Assembly (NCBI GenBank): GCA_947504725.1
Contig: CANNHN010000001.1
Coordinates: forward strand, 457,425-521,424
Reading direction: 5' to 3'
DNA: 64,000 bases
DNA from: Bacteroidota bacterium
GTDB lineage: Bacteria; Bacteroidota; Bacteroidia; 2-12-FULL-35-15
Positions 52,313 to 60,925 of this stretch are shown here, in pieces. The notes below the pieces were generated by a model. It saw only the letters and a program-made list of their open reading frames with translations. It did not search any database and was not told where the DNA came from. The position numbers and the translations under genes are program-made. Each line of letters opens with the position of its first letter. The stretch's first letter is position 1.

Positions 52313-53860
52313 ATGATTTTAATTGGAAAAAAGCCTTTAACGGCTGACGATTTTTACAAAATCCTATACACAGGAGAACAAATAGACCTTGATTATGAAG
52401 CACTTACGAAGGTAAACGAAAGTCACGAGTTCTTAAAATCATTTTCCAAAAACAAACTTATTTATGGTATCAATACTGGGTTTGGGCCTATGGCTCAATA
52501 CAAAATAAGTGAGCAAAATCAGCTTGATTTACAATACAACCTTATCCGTAGTCATTGTACGGGTGCTGGAAATCGTCTTTCTGATATTAATGTCAAGTCG
52601 GCTATGATTTGCCGCTTGAGTTCATTGATGCAAGGGTATTCTGGAATCAATTCAGAAGTCGTTATTTTATTAAAGAACCTGATCAACAACAATGTTCATC
52701 CACAAATATTTGAGCACGGTGGTGTTGGAGCAAGCGGTGATTTGGTGCAATTGGCACATTTAGCATTGAATTTAATTGGCGAGGGCGAAGTTACCTACAA
52801 AGGTGAGTTGCGCCCTACTGCAGATGTTTATAAAGAAATTGGAGTAAAACCAATTACAGTTCATTTGCGTGAAGGATTGGCATTGATCAATGGAACGTCT
52901 GTTATGACAGGCATTGCAATGGTTAATCTTTTACATTCAAAACAATTATTAAACTGGGCTGTTTCTTCTTCTATGTTGATCATCGAAATGGTTGAATCCT
53001 ATAGTGATCATTTTTCAAAAGAATTGCATCGCGTAAAACCACATATCGGGCAACGTGCCATTGCAAACGCAATGAAACATGCTATGGCAGATAGTTCTTT
53101 GATTCGTAAGCGTGAAGAGCATTTATTCAACAATGACAAACATGCGGAAGTAGATGTTTTCAAAGACAAAGTGCAAGAATACTATTCTATTAGATGTGTT
53201 CCTCAAATATTAGGTCCTGTTTTAGATACAATTACTTATACGCAAACAGTTTTGGAGAATGAAGTAAATTCGGTAAACGACAATCCGATTATTGATAAAG
53301 CAAACAACAATATTTTCCACGGAGGAAATTTTCATGGTGATTATGTGGCTTTGGAAATGGATAAATTAAAAATTGCCATCACCAAGTTGACTATGCTTGC
53401 AGAGCGTCAGCTAAACTTTTTGATGAATGATAAGCTAAATGGCAAATTACCTCCTTTTGTAAATCTTGGAAAATTGGGATTGAATTTAGGAATGCAAGCC
53501 GCACAATTTACAGCAACATCAACAACTGCTGAAAATCAAATGCTTTCAAACCCAATGTACATTCACAGCATTCCTAACAATAACGACAATCAAGATATCG
53601 TGAGTATGGGAACAAACGCTGCAACCATTACTGCAAAGGTTGTTGAGAATGCTTATCAAGTTTTAGCAATCGAATTATTAAGTGCAGTTCAAGCAGTAGA
53701 CGCTTTAAAATTTGAGAAAAAATTATCTACAGAAGGACAAAAAACGTACAAACAAATTCGGACAATTGTTCCGCGTTTTGAAGATGATACTATTTTGTAC
53801 AAAAAATTATTAAAAGTAAAAGAACATTTACAAGCAACGAATACAGCACTTGTAAGCTAA
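52313..53860 (+). CDS. Tyrosine ammonia-lyase (aromatic amino acid lyase)
   Basis: A 515-residue MIO enzyme. The self-cyclising triad A140-S141-G142 lies in GGVGASGDLVQLAHL, and the catalytic Tyr51 lies in YGINTGFGPMAQY. The selectivity loop reads LQYNLIRSHCTG, the same pattern I recall for Flavobacterium johnsoniae tyrosine ammonia-lyase, as are SNPMYIHSIPNNNDNQDIVS and GGNFHGDYVALEMDKLKI. It would convert tyrosine to p-coumarate, the starter of the flexirubin aryl polyene. A histidine-utilisation role is unlikely because no hut genes are nearby. It heads the cluster. Confidence 0.88.
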   Translation: MILIGKKPLTADDFYKILYTGEQIDLDYEALTKVNESHEFLKSFSKNKLIYGINTGFGPMAQYKISEQNQLDLQYNLIRSHCTGAGNRLSDINVKSAMICRLSSLMQGYSGINSEVVILLKNLINNNVHPQIFEHGGVGASGDLVQLAHLALNLIGEGEVTYKGELRPTADVYKEIGVKPITVHLREGLALINGTSVMTGIAMVNLLHSKQLLNWAVSSSMLIIEMVESYSDHFSKELHRVKPHIGQRAIANAMKHAMADSSLIRKREEHLFNNDKHAEVDVFKDKVQEYYSIRCVPQILGPVLDTITYTQTVLENEVNSVNDNPIIDKANNNIFHGGNFHGDYVALEMDKLKIAITKLTMLAERQLNFLMNDKLNGKLPPFVNLGKLGLNLGMQAAQFTATSTTAENQMLSNPMYIHSIPNNNDNQDIVSMGTNAATITAKVVENAYQVLAIELLSAVQAVDALKFEKKLSTEGQKTYKQIRTIVPRFEDDTILYKKLLKVKEHLQATNTALVS

Positions 53861-53878
53861 CTTTAATTTCAAACTAAA

Positions 53879-54607
53879 ATGAGATACGCATTAGTAACAG
53901 GAGGTTCAAGAGGAATTGGTCGAGCAATATGTGTGAAGCTTGCAGAAGAAGGACATTATGTAATTATCAATTACACTTCTAAACAAGATGAAGCAGAAAA
54001 CACGTTAAAAATGGTTCGTGAAAAAGGAGCTGATGGAGAAATCATGAAATTTGATGTTTCTAATCAAACAGAAGTAGATGCCGTTTTAGGTGGTTGGATT
54101 GAAAAAAATCCAGATAAAACAATTGAAATATTAGTGAACAATGCTGGAATCCGCAAAGATCAATTATTGATGTGGATGAGCAATGCAGAGTGGAATAGCG
54201 TTATGGACATTAGCTTGGGTGGATGGTATAATGTTACTCGTTTAATCATCAAAGGAATGTTGGTTAAAAAATATGGTCGTGTTGTGAGTGTTGTTTCTTT
54301 ATCAGGATTAAAAGGACTACCCGGACAAACCAACTATTCGGCAGCAAAAGCAGCAGTAATTGGTGCAACTAAAGCATTATCTCAAGAGGTTGGAAGAAGA
54401 GGCGTAACAGCAAATTGTGTGGCTCCAGGTTTTATCAAAACTGATATGACTGAAGGTATCAATGAAAAAGATTTCAAACAATTAATTCCACTCAATCGAT
54501 TTGGAACAGCAGAAGAAGTTGCAGATGCAGTTAACTTCTTAGCTTCTGAAAAATCAGCTTACATTACAGGACAAGTTTTATCCATTAACGGTGGTTTATA
54601 TAGCTAG
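53879..54607 (+). CDS. fabG: 3-oxoacyl-ACP reductase, FabG type
   Basis: A 242-residue SDR with cofactor motif TGGSRGIGR (7-15), NNAG (87-90) and catalytic S140, Y153, K157 (NYSAAKAAV). The C-terminal SAYITGQVLSINGG matches FabG. In this cluster it most likely reduces beta-keto intermediates during polyene chain extension rather than serving primary fatty acid synthesis. It starts 18 bases after the lyase gene and is probably on the same transcript. Confidence 0.9.
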   Translation: MRYALVTGGSRGIGRAICVKLAEEGHYVIINYTSKQDEAENTLKMVREKGADGEIMKFDVSNQTEVDAVLGGWIEKNPDKTIEILVNNAGIRKDQLLMWMSNAEWNSVMDISLGGWYNVTRLIIKGMLVKKYGRVVSVVSLSGLKGLPGQTNYSAAKAAVIGATKALSQEVGRRGVTANCVAPGFIKTDMTEGINEKDFKQLIPLNRFGTAEEVADAVNFLASEKSAYITGQVLSINGGLYS

Positions 54608-54680
54608 AAATTCATAAAGCACTTTGCTTTAAAATGCTAAGATGTTGACAACAAACATTTTAGCATTTTCATTTTCTGTG

Positions 54681-54710
54681 TTGATACATTCAAAAAATTG
54701 ACTATTTTTG
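54681..54710 (+). promoter_or_regulatory. Internal flexirubin promoter: TTG-N19-TATTTTTG
   Basis: TTG (54681-54683), a 19-base spacer, TATTTTTG (54703-54710): an exact consensus 21 bases before the KAS II ATG. It supports the ATG at 54732 as the start, since a longer frame begins inside the box. Confidence 0.75.
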
Positions 54711-54731
54711 ACTTCTTTTTTAACAAAAAAC

Positions 54732-55955
54732 ATGCATAACAGAGTAGTTATAACGGGTTTAGGAATTTGGAGTTGTTTAGGCACTAGCCTTGACGAAGTA
54801 ACAAAATCTTTAAAGGACGGAAAGTCGGGCATCGGGATGGATATGGAGCGTAAAGAGTGGGGATACCGCTCTGGCTTGACTGGAATTGTTGCTAAACCTG
54901 AATTAAAAGGAATTTTAGACAGAAGAGCACGCATAGGTCTTTCCGAAGAAGCTGAATATGCCTATATGGCAACTTTAGAGGCTATGAAAAATGCAAAGAT
55001 GGACATGAGTTGGGTGGAGAAAAATGAAGTTGGAATCCTTTACGGAAATGATAGTTCAGCAAAAGCCGTAAGTGAAGCAATAGATACTATCCGTATTAAA
55101 AAAGATACAACATTATTGGGTTCAGGGTCAATTTTTCAATCGATGAATTGTACAGTTACGATGAACCTTTCTACCATTTTCAAATTAAAAGGAATCAACT
55201 TTACGATTAGTGCAGCCTGCGCAAGTGGCTCCCACTCTATCGGATTGGGTTACCTGATGATTAAATGGGGATTACAAAAACATATTATTTGTGGTGGCGC
55301 TCAAGAGGTAAATCCTTTTGCTTTTGGTAGTTTTGATGGTTTGAGTGCATTCTCAATCCGTGAAAACGATCCAACAAAAGCTTCTCGCCCGTTTGATAAA
55401 GACCGTGATGGCTTGATTCCTAGTGGTGGAGCAGCAACATTGATTTTAGAAAGCTACGAAAGTGCAATGGAGCGCGGTGCTCCTATTTTAGCAGAAGTAG
55501 TTGGTTATGGCTTCTCATCAAATGGAGAACACATCTCAAACTCCAATGTTGACGGACAAGTTCGTTCATTAAGAATGGCTTTGAACGATGCAGGATTAAC
55601 AGATAAAGACATCGATTATATTAATGCGCACGCTACTTCTACTCCTGGTGGAGATTTGGCTGAAGCAACAGCAATTGACACGGTATTTGGGGATAGCAAA
55701 CCATTGGTAAGTTCAACTAAATCAATGACTGGGCATGAATGTTGGATGGCTGGTGCTAGTGAAATTGTATATTCTATACTAATGATGCAAAACAACTTTG
55801 TGGCTCCAAACATTAACTTTGAAAACCCAGATGAGGCTTCTGCAAAATTAAATATTGCAAAAACTACAACTGAAAAAAATATTGATGTATTTTTGTCGAA
55901 CTCCTTTGGATTTGGTGGAACAAATTCATCGCTTATTATTAAAAAAATTAAATAA
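54732..55955 (+). CDS. Beta-ketoacyl-ACP synthase II-type (flexirubin polyene synthase)
   Basis: A 407-residue FabF-like ketosynthase from the ATG at 54732 (MHNRVVITGLGIWS). The active-site Cys163 is in SAACASGSHSIG, and both catalytic histidines are present, in INAHATSTPGGD and TGHECWMAGA. The latter departs from the usual GHxxGAAG loop and may reflect a specialised substrate. In the cluster it would extend p-coumaroyl-type starters with malonyl units to build the conjugated chain. It has its own promoter and is followed after 18 bases by an acyl carrier protein gene. Confidence 0.88.
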   Translation: MHNRVVITGLGIWSCLGTSLDEVTKSLKDGKSGIGMDMERKEWGYRSGLTGIVAKPELKGILDRRARIGLSEEAEYAYMATLEAMKNAKMDMSWVEKNEVGILYGNDSSAKAVSEAIDTIRIKKDTTLLGSGSIFQSMNCTVTMNLSTIFKLKGINFTISAACASGSHSIGLGYLMIKWGLQKHIICGGAQEVNPFAFGSFDGLSAFSIRENDPTKASRPFDKDRDGLIPSGGAATLILESYESAMERGAPILAEVVGYGFSSNGEHISNSNVDGQVRSLRMALNDAGLTDKDIDYINAHATSTPGGDLAEATAIDTVFGDSKPLVSSTKSMTGHECWMAGASEIVYSILMMQNNFVAPNINFENPDEASAKLNIAKTTTEKNIDVFLSNSFGFGGTNSSLIIKKIK

Positions 55956-55973
55956 TTAAATATTACTCCCCCA

Positions 55974-56231
55974 ATGACTCAAGCAGAAATTATAGAAAGA
56001 ATTAACGCCTTTTTAGTAGATGAATTTGAAGTAGACGCTGAAAAAATTGCTCCTGATGCAAACCTTCGTGAAACATTAGGTTTAGATAGTCTTGATTATG
56101 TTGATTTGGTAGTTATTATTGAAAGCAATTTCGGATTTAAAGTAGTTGCAGAAGATTTCATCAATATTAGTACTTTCCAAAACTTTTACGACTATGTAGG
56201 ACGTAAAGTGGCAGAAAAAGCTACAGTATAG
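55974..56231 (+). CDS. Acyl carrier protein
   Basis: An 85-residue acidic ACP with the phosphopantetheine attachment motif GLDSLDYVDL (Ser39). It presumably tethers the growing aryl polyene and feeds the neighbouring ketosynthase, reductase and acyltransferases. It is distinct from the housekeeping AcpP, which would be expected beside fabF elsewhere in the genome. The stop codon abuts a CAATAGCCAATAG-type repeat. Confidence 0.92.
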   Translation: MTQAEIIERINAFLVDEFEVDAEKIAPDANLRETLGLDSLDYVDLVVIIESNFGFKVVAEDFINISTFQNFYDYVGRKVAEKATV

Positions 56232-56322
56232 GCAATAGCCAATAGTTATTAGGGGTTAGGAAAAAATAATTTTTCTAAAAACCAAACTCCCCTATTTACT
56301 AATCGCTATTCACTAATCACCA
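56228..56322. repeat. CAATAGCCAATAG-type inverted repeat
   Basis: The left arm (~56231-56260, GGCAATAGCCAATAGTTATT) and right arm (~56286-56321, ACTAATCGCTATTCACTAAT) are imperfect inverted repeats filling the gap between the ACP and acyltransferase genes. Confidence 0.45.
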
Positions 56323-56329
56323 GAAAAAA

Positions 56330-57232
56330 ATGGCAAAGTGGGAAGGAAAATCCAAAGGAACTGTATTAGGCCATAAAATATTTGTCTTTATTTTAAACCA
56401 TCTTGGGCTAAAGCTAGCGTACATCGTACTAAGGTTTGTAGCCCTTTATTATTTCTTCTTCGCGCGTAAATCCAACAAACATAGTTTCTATTACTTCCAC
56501 AATATTTTAAAATACAAACGCTTTACTACCTATTTAAAAATCTACAAAAATTACTATGTGTTTGGTCAAACCATTTTAGATAAAGTAGCATTGTTGGCAG
56601 GAGTAAAAACAAAATTCACTATCAACCACGATGGCGGAACCAACCTGGATAAGATTGCCGCCATGGGCAAAGGTGGCATTTTAGTTTCTGCGCATATTGG
56701 TAATTGGGAAATTGCCGGACAATTATTAAATCGATTAAACACGACTTTTAATATTTTGATGTACGAAAACGAACATGAAAATATTAAAAAATATATGGAA
56801 GAAGTGGAGAAGAAAAAAAATGTAAACATCATTGCCATTAAAGATGGTGAAATGGGACATTTAATTGAACTTCACAACGCCTTTAGTAAAAACGAATTAG
56901 TGGTAATGCATGGAGATCGCTTCCGCGATGGTGTTCAGACTATTGAAGCAAAATTTTTAGGAAGAATGGCAAAGTTTCCTGCTGGTCCATTTATCATGGC
57001 GGCAAAATTTGGTGTTCCACTTACCGTTGCTTTCGCAGTAAAAGAAACAAGCACCCATTATCATTTTTTCGCATCAGAACCTATAGAAGTAAAACGCACT
57101 CGTGACCCAAAACAAACAGAATTAGCCGTTCAAGAATTGCTCAAGAAATATATTGTTGAAGTAGAAAAAATGGTATACCGCTATCCTGAGCAATGGTTTA
57201 ATTACTATGCTTTTTGGAAGGAGCAGGAGTAA
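56330..57232 (+). CDS. LpxL/HtrB-like acyltransferase
   Basis: A 300-residue membrane-associated acyltransferase of the lipid A lauroyl/myristoyl transferase family. An N-terminal hydrophobic segment (~15-45) anchors it, the catalytic H122-x4-E127 is in SAHIGNWE, and the second motif is VMHGDRFRDG with a following FPAGPFIMA. The genomic context points to a flexirubin role, such as transferring a polyene chain from ACP, rather than lipid A. It is a candidate for forming the polyene-dialkylresorcinol ester. Confidence 0.85.
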   Translation: MAKWEGKSKGTVLGHKIFVFILNHLGLKLAYIVLRFVALYYFFFARKSNKHSFYYFHNILKYKRFTTYLKIYKNYYVFGQTILDKVALLAGVKTKFTINHDGGTNLDKIAAMGKGGILVSAHIGNWEIAGQLLNRLNTTFNILMYENEHENIKKYMEEVEKKKNVNIIAIKDGEMGHLIELHNAFSKNELVVMHGDRFRDGVQTIEAKFLGRMAKFPAGPFIMAAKFGVPLTVAFAVKETSTHYHFFASEPIEVKRTRDPKQTELAVQELLKKYIVEVEKMVYRYPEQWFNYYAFWKEQE

Positions 57233-57264
57233 TTTTAATTCGAAAACCACAAAAAATAAGACAT

Positions 57265-57603
57265 TTACCTCACCACTATAGCGCCTTGTTCAGCTGAATT
57301 TGTTGAATGATAATCGCAATAGTAATAAAAAGTTCCAATTGTGTTAAAAGTATAGGTGTAGGAGCTTCCACTCTTAATTTTACCGCTTGCGAAAAAACCA
57401 CCATTAGAAGTTACAGAATGGTTAGAATTATCTTTATTTATAAATGTAACTGTGGTTCCTGAATCAACTTGCAATTGAGTTGGATTATATGCCTTATATT
57501 CCAGCCAAACTTCATTAGGACCAGGACTTCCTGTTTCCTTTTTTTTGCAACTATTCCATACTAATCCAAAAATTACTATTGAAAAAAGTAGCTTTATTTT
57601 CAT
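57265..57603 (-). CDS. Plastocyanin-like cupredoxin lipoprotein, axial Met not evident
   Basis: A 112-residue protein with a lipoprotein signal (Cys19 in LVWNSCKKK). The cupredoxin domain (~30-112) has copper ligands H62 (NHSVTS), C96 and H99 (YYYCDYHS). Instead of the usual Met shortly after the second His there is STNSAEQG, so E105 or Q106 would be in or near the axial position; Gln is known as an axial ligand in stellacyanins. It is a likely periplasmic electron carrier or copper-binding protein. It sits on the opposite strand within the flexirubin cluster, so its link to the pathway is uncertain. Confidence 0.75.
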   Translation of the reverse strand: MKIKLLFSIVIFGLVWNSCKKKETGSPGPNEVWLEYKAYNPTQLQVDSGTTVTFINKDNSNHSVTSNGGFFASGKIKSGSSYTYTFNTIGTFYYYCDYHSTNSAEQGAIVVR

Positions 57604-57741
57604 AGCCTATGCGATTTTGAGTGTATCAAATATATGAAAATTTAAACTTATATATGTTTATGATGTTAGTCACTAATATAAACGCTTTTTATCCTATGAA
57701 TTTTACTAATTTTACCTGTAATATTTAGATTCTTTTCGACA

Positions 57742-59424
57742 ATGGAAAAACAATATGATGTAATCATCGCAGGAGGCGGCTTGGCGGGCCTTACACTATC
57801 AATTCAGTTAAAAAGAGCAAACCCAAGTATTTCCATTTTAATTATGGAATATCGTGATAGCATTGCTCCTATTGCTGCTCACAAAGTTGGAGAATCAACT
57901 GTTGAATTGGCAACACATTACTTCCGTGAAGTGTTAGGCTTAAAAGAATATTTGGAAGAATTTGAATTACCCAAACATGGACTTCGTTTTTTCTTTCATA
58001 CAGATGATAAAAAAGATATATCAGAACGAGTTGAATTAGGGCCACGCTTAAAGCTACCAACACCAAGTCATCAGCTCGACAGAGGAACATTTGAAAATTT
58101 TTTAGAGAAACATACCAAAGAATTGGGAACCGAATTCATGTTGAGTGCGCGTGTGAAAGATGTTGAAATTGATGAAGCAGGGCATACCGTAATTTTTAAT
58201 CATGAGGAACAAGAAAAACGTTTAAAAGCACGCTGGATAGTGGATGCAACTAGTCGATTTAGCTTATTAAAACGCAAGTTCAAATTTGAAAAAGAGGCAC
58301 CACACAATGTAAACGCTGTCTGGTTTCGAGTAAAAGGCATTGTAGATATTGATGATTGGAGCGAAAACAAAGAATGGAAAAACTACCTTGCTCCTCGCCT
58401 ACGCTATCTTAGTACGGTTCACTTTATTGATAAAGGCTACTGGTTATGGGTAATTCCATTAGGCTCAAAAAATACCAGTATTGGTATTGTTGCTGATGAA
58501 GACTTGCATCCTTTCAATACGATTAACACTTATGAAAAAGCTGTTGAATGGGTAAAAAAGAATGAGCCATTAGCAGCGAAATATGTTTGTCCGCCCAAAG
58601 AAGAATTGATGGACTTCCGTATTTTAAAACATTTTGCGCATAATAGTGGAAGAATGTATTCGAAAGACCGGTGGGCTTGTACAGGCGAAGCTGGAGCTTT
58701 TTTAGATCCATTTTATTCTCCAGGAAGTGATTTTATTGCTTTAAACAATACTTGGTTGTCTGATTTGATATTGCGTGATAAAGAAGGAGAAGATATTGCT
58801 TTGAGAACAGAAGTTTACGAGCAAATGCACCTTGGTTGGTTCCAGAGCTGGCTTCCAATTTACCAGGACAAGTATAAATTGATGGGCAACACACAAATTA
58901 TGGTTTTCAAAATATTCTGGGATTGGGCCATTTATTGGTCGGTTCCTTGCATTTTGTTTACCAATAAAGGATATACCGATTTAAAGGTTGTGAAAGATTT
59001 ATTTGTTGCTAAAGGCGGAATTGGAACTAAATTTCAAGAATTAAATAAAATTGTTCAAGATCTATTTTTAGAATGGTTGCCATTAGAACACGAAACATTT
59101 ACCAATCGCTACATCGATCCTTTTGATTTGATGTACATGCGCGAATTTCAAGTTGGCATTGAAAAGCAACATGGAAGTTCAAAAGCATTGATAGAAAAAA
59201 TCACATCAAACATGTCTATTATTGAAGATATTGCTGCTGAGATGTTTCGACACATTAGCCATCAAACAAAAGGAACACCGTTGGATATGAAAGTTAATCC
59301 ATACACAATAAGTTTGAGCAAACCAGTTGATACTACTAGTGAAAACGCCTTGTCTGTAAATTCTGCCATTAAAAAAGATGTGGATACTATGTGGTTTTAT
59401 GAAATGAAGGAAATGGCAAAATAA
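57742..59424 (+). CDS. Flavin-dependent halogenase-like / FAD oxidoreductase
   Basis: A 560-residue flavoprotein. FAD-binding motif IIAGGGLAGLTLS (8-20), then KVGESTVELA (48-57). W234-L-W236-V-I238-P239 matches the halogenase WxWxIP motif, and K78 in a KxGLRF context resembles the region of the catalytic lysine of tryptophan halogenases. Length and layout also suit that superfamily. Some flexirubins are ring-chlorinated, so aryl halogenation is a reasonable hypothesis; hydroxylation or oxidation of the ring is an alternative. A small gene and a BtrH-like gene follow closely. Confidence 0.72.
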   Translation: MEKQYDVIIAGGGLAGLTLSIQLKRANPSISILIMEYRDSIAPIAAHKVGESTVELATHYFREVLGLKEYLEEFELPKHGLRFFFHTDDKKDISERVELGPRLKLPTPSHQLDRGTFENFLEKHTKELGTEFMLSARVKDVEIDEAGHTVIFNHEEQEKRLKARWIVDATSRFSLLKRKFKFEKEAPHNVNAVWFRVKGIVDIDDWSENKEWKNYLAPRLRYLSTVHFIDKGYWLWVIPLGSKNTSIGIVADEDLHPFNTINTYEKAVEWVKKNEPLAAKYVCPPKEELMDFRILKHFAHNSGRMYSKDRWACTGEAGAFLDPFYSPGSDFIALNNTWLSDLILRDKEGEDIALRTEVYEQMHLGWFQSWLPIYQDKYKLMGNTQIMVFKIFWDWAIYWSVPCILFTNKGYTDLKVVKDLFVAKGGIGTKFQELNKIVQDLFLEWLPLEHETFTNRYIDPFDLMYMREFQVGIEKQHGSSKALIEKITSNMSIIEDIAAEMFRHISHQTKGTPLDMKVNPYTISLSKPVDTTSENALSVNSAIKKDVDTMWFYEMKEMAK

Positions 59425-59457
59425 ATTTCCTTGCTGAATGAAAATTAGAATTTTAAA

Positions 59458-59856
59458 ATGAAAAAAGAAGATTTACCTCAAGACGATTCCGCTATTACAA
59501 ACATCTTCAGAGAAGTGATGTATGTAAAAGATGAAAAAGGAAAATATACAACAGGTTTAAGTAAAGGCTGGGAAGTAAAAAAATCAGCACTCGATAATGC
59601 TTGGGACGATATAAAAGAGCGGTCTGAAGAAGCTAGGTTAGCAGTAAAAAATGGAGAAAAAAGTCCAATTTTTTATTTCAAAGAACTAAAATTAATGGAT
59701 TTTACAATCTTATCTAGCTATACAGGATTTTGGAAGTTCACAATTAAAAGACATATGAAACCAAGTGTTTTTAAATCACTGAGTGATAAAAAACTGAGTA
59801 AATATGCAAGCGCTTTCGAAATAAGTTTGAATGAGTTGAAGAATTTTAAAGGATGA
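59458..59856 (+). CDS. Hypothetical protein of the flexirubin cluster
   Basis: A 132-residue soluble protein with no signal peptide. Charged and helical, with motifs YTTGLSKGWEVKKSAL, NAWDDIKERSEEARL and YFKELKLMDFTILSSYTGF. I do not recognise a domain. It begins 33 bases after the halogenase-like gene, and its stop overlaps the start of the BtrH-like gene by 4 bases (ATGA), so it is translationally coupled to it. It may be a partner of that acyltransferase-like protein. Confidence 0.7.
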   Translation: MKKEDLPQDDSAITNIFREVMYVKDEKGKYTTGLSKGWEVKKSALDNAWDDIKERSEEARLAVKNGEKSPIFYFKELKLMDFTILSSYTGFWKFTIKRHMKPSVFKSLSDKKLSKYASAFEISLNELKNFKG

Positions 59857-60869
59857 AAAAAGAATATACGCACGTACAAGCAGCGCATTGTGAAAATGGT
59901 GTTGGAGTTGGTTTATTGAAACATCATGGATTAGATTTTATTACAGAACCTTTAGTTTTCGGAATGGGCTCAGGAATATTTTATATTCATGTGCCTATTT
60001 TATCAATTAACAACGGACCTGCAATTGCATATCGGTCAATGCCTGGGTTAATTTTTAGTGGTACTAGCAAATCACTTGGAATAAAGGTAAATCGAACAAA
60101 ATTCAGATCGGAGATTAAAGCAAAGGAATTTTTAGACCAAAAAATTAAGGAAGGTGTTCCAGTTGGTTGCCAGGTTGGTGTATTTAATCTACCCTATTTC
60201 CCACCAGAATACAGATTCCATTTCAATGCCCATAATCTGATTGTTTATGGTAAGGAAAATGGAAATTATTTAGTGAGCGATCCAATTATGGAAACTGTTA
60301 CCAAACTAACCGAAGAAGATATGATCAAAGTGCGTTTTGCAAAAGGTCCTCTAGCGCCTAAAGGTCATGTTTACTTTCCAGAAAATGTAAAACCAGTAAG
60401 TAATGATACCATTCAAAAGGGTATTATAAAAGGTATTAAAAAAAGCGCTTTTATGATGACGAGTTTACCAGGCTCAATTGTAGGTGTTTCGGGAATACAA
60501 TACACTGCAAAACAAATTCGAAAATGGAGAGATAAATTAGGGCCTAGAAAAGCAGGCTTATATTTAGGGCAAATTGTTAGAATGCAAGAAGAAATTGGTA
60601 CTGGTGGTGGTGGATTTCGATTTTTATACGCTGCTTTTTTGGAGCAAGCGCATCCTTATCTTAAAAATGACGCACTGCTAGCAATATCTGAAGAGTTTAC
60701 AAAAGCAGGTGATTTGTGGAGAGAAAGTGCCGTTCAAATGGGAAGAATCTATAAAGGACGTATCAACAATGAACAAGCTGATTTTGAAGTGTGCGCAGAT
60801 TTATTAATGCAAATTTCAGATATCGAAAAACAGGCATTCTTGAAACTAAAAAAGTTAAAACTCAAATAG
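59853..60869 (+). CDS. BtrH-like (butirosin biosynthesis H / DUF4872) acyltransferase
   Basis: A 338-residue protein. Residues ~1-140 form a BtrH N-terminal (papain-like) domain with the likely nucleophile in AAHCENGVGVG (Cys13, next to H12 and E14) and FHFNAHNLIVYG, where H-N could complete the site. Residues ~180-320 resemble DUF4872 (GGGGFRFLYAAFLEQA; WRESAVQMGRIYKGR). BtrH is known to transfer an acyl chain from its carrier protein to an aminoglycoside. By analogy this protein could offload the aryl polyene from the cluster's ACP. This is an inference from family and context. Confidence 0.78.
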   Translation: MKKEYTHVQAAHCENGVGVGLLKHHGLDFITEPLVFGMGSGIFYIHVPILSINNGPAIAYRSMPGLIFSGTSKSLGIKVNRTKFRSEIKAKEFLDQKIKEGVPVGCQVGVFNLPYFPPEYRFHFNAHNLIVYGKENGNYLVSDPIMETVTKLTEEDMIKVRFAKGPLAPKGHVYFPENVKPVSNDTIQKGIIKGIKKSAFMMTSLPGSIVGVSGIQYTAKQIRKWRDKLGPRKAGLYLGQIVRMQEEIGTGGGGFRFLYAAFLEQAHPYLKNDALLAISEEFTKAGDLWRESAVQMGRIYKGRINNEQADFEVCADLLMQISDIEKQAFLKLKKLKLK

Positions 60870-60925
60870 CATTGCTATATTTGGCAAACTATTTGTTTAA
60901 TCCCAACAAACCAAAAAATCAAATC

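Noticed and set aside
52313..53860. Histidine ammonia-lyase (hutH)
   Set aside because: The MIO fold fits, but no hut genes are nearby, the context is flexirubin, and the selectivity loop matches the flavobacterial tyrosine ammonia-lyase pattern.
54708..54731. Upstream TTG start for the KAS II gene
   Set aside because: The TTG lies within the TATTTTTG promoter box, so it would not be in the transcript.
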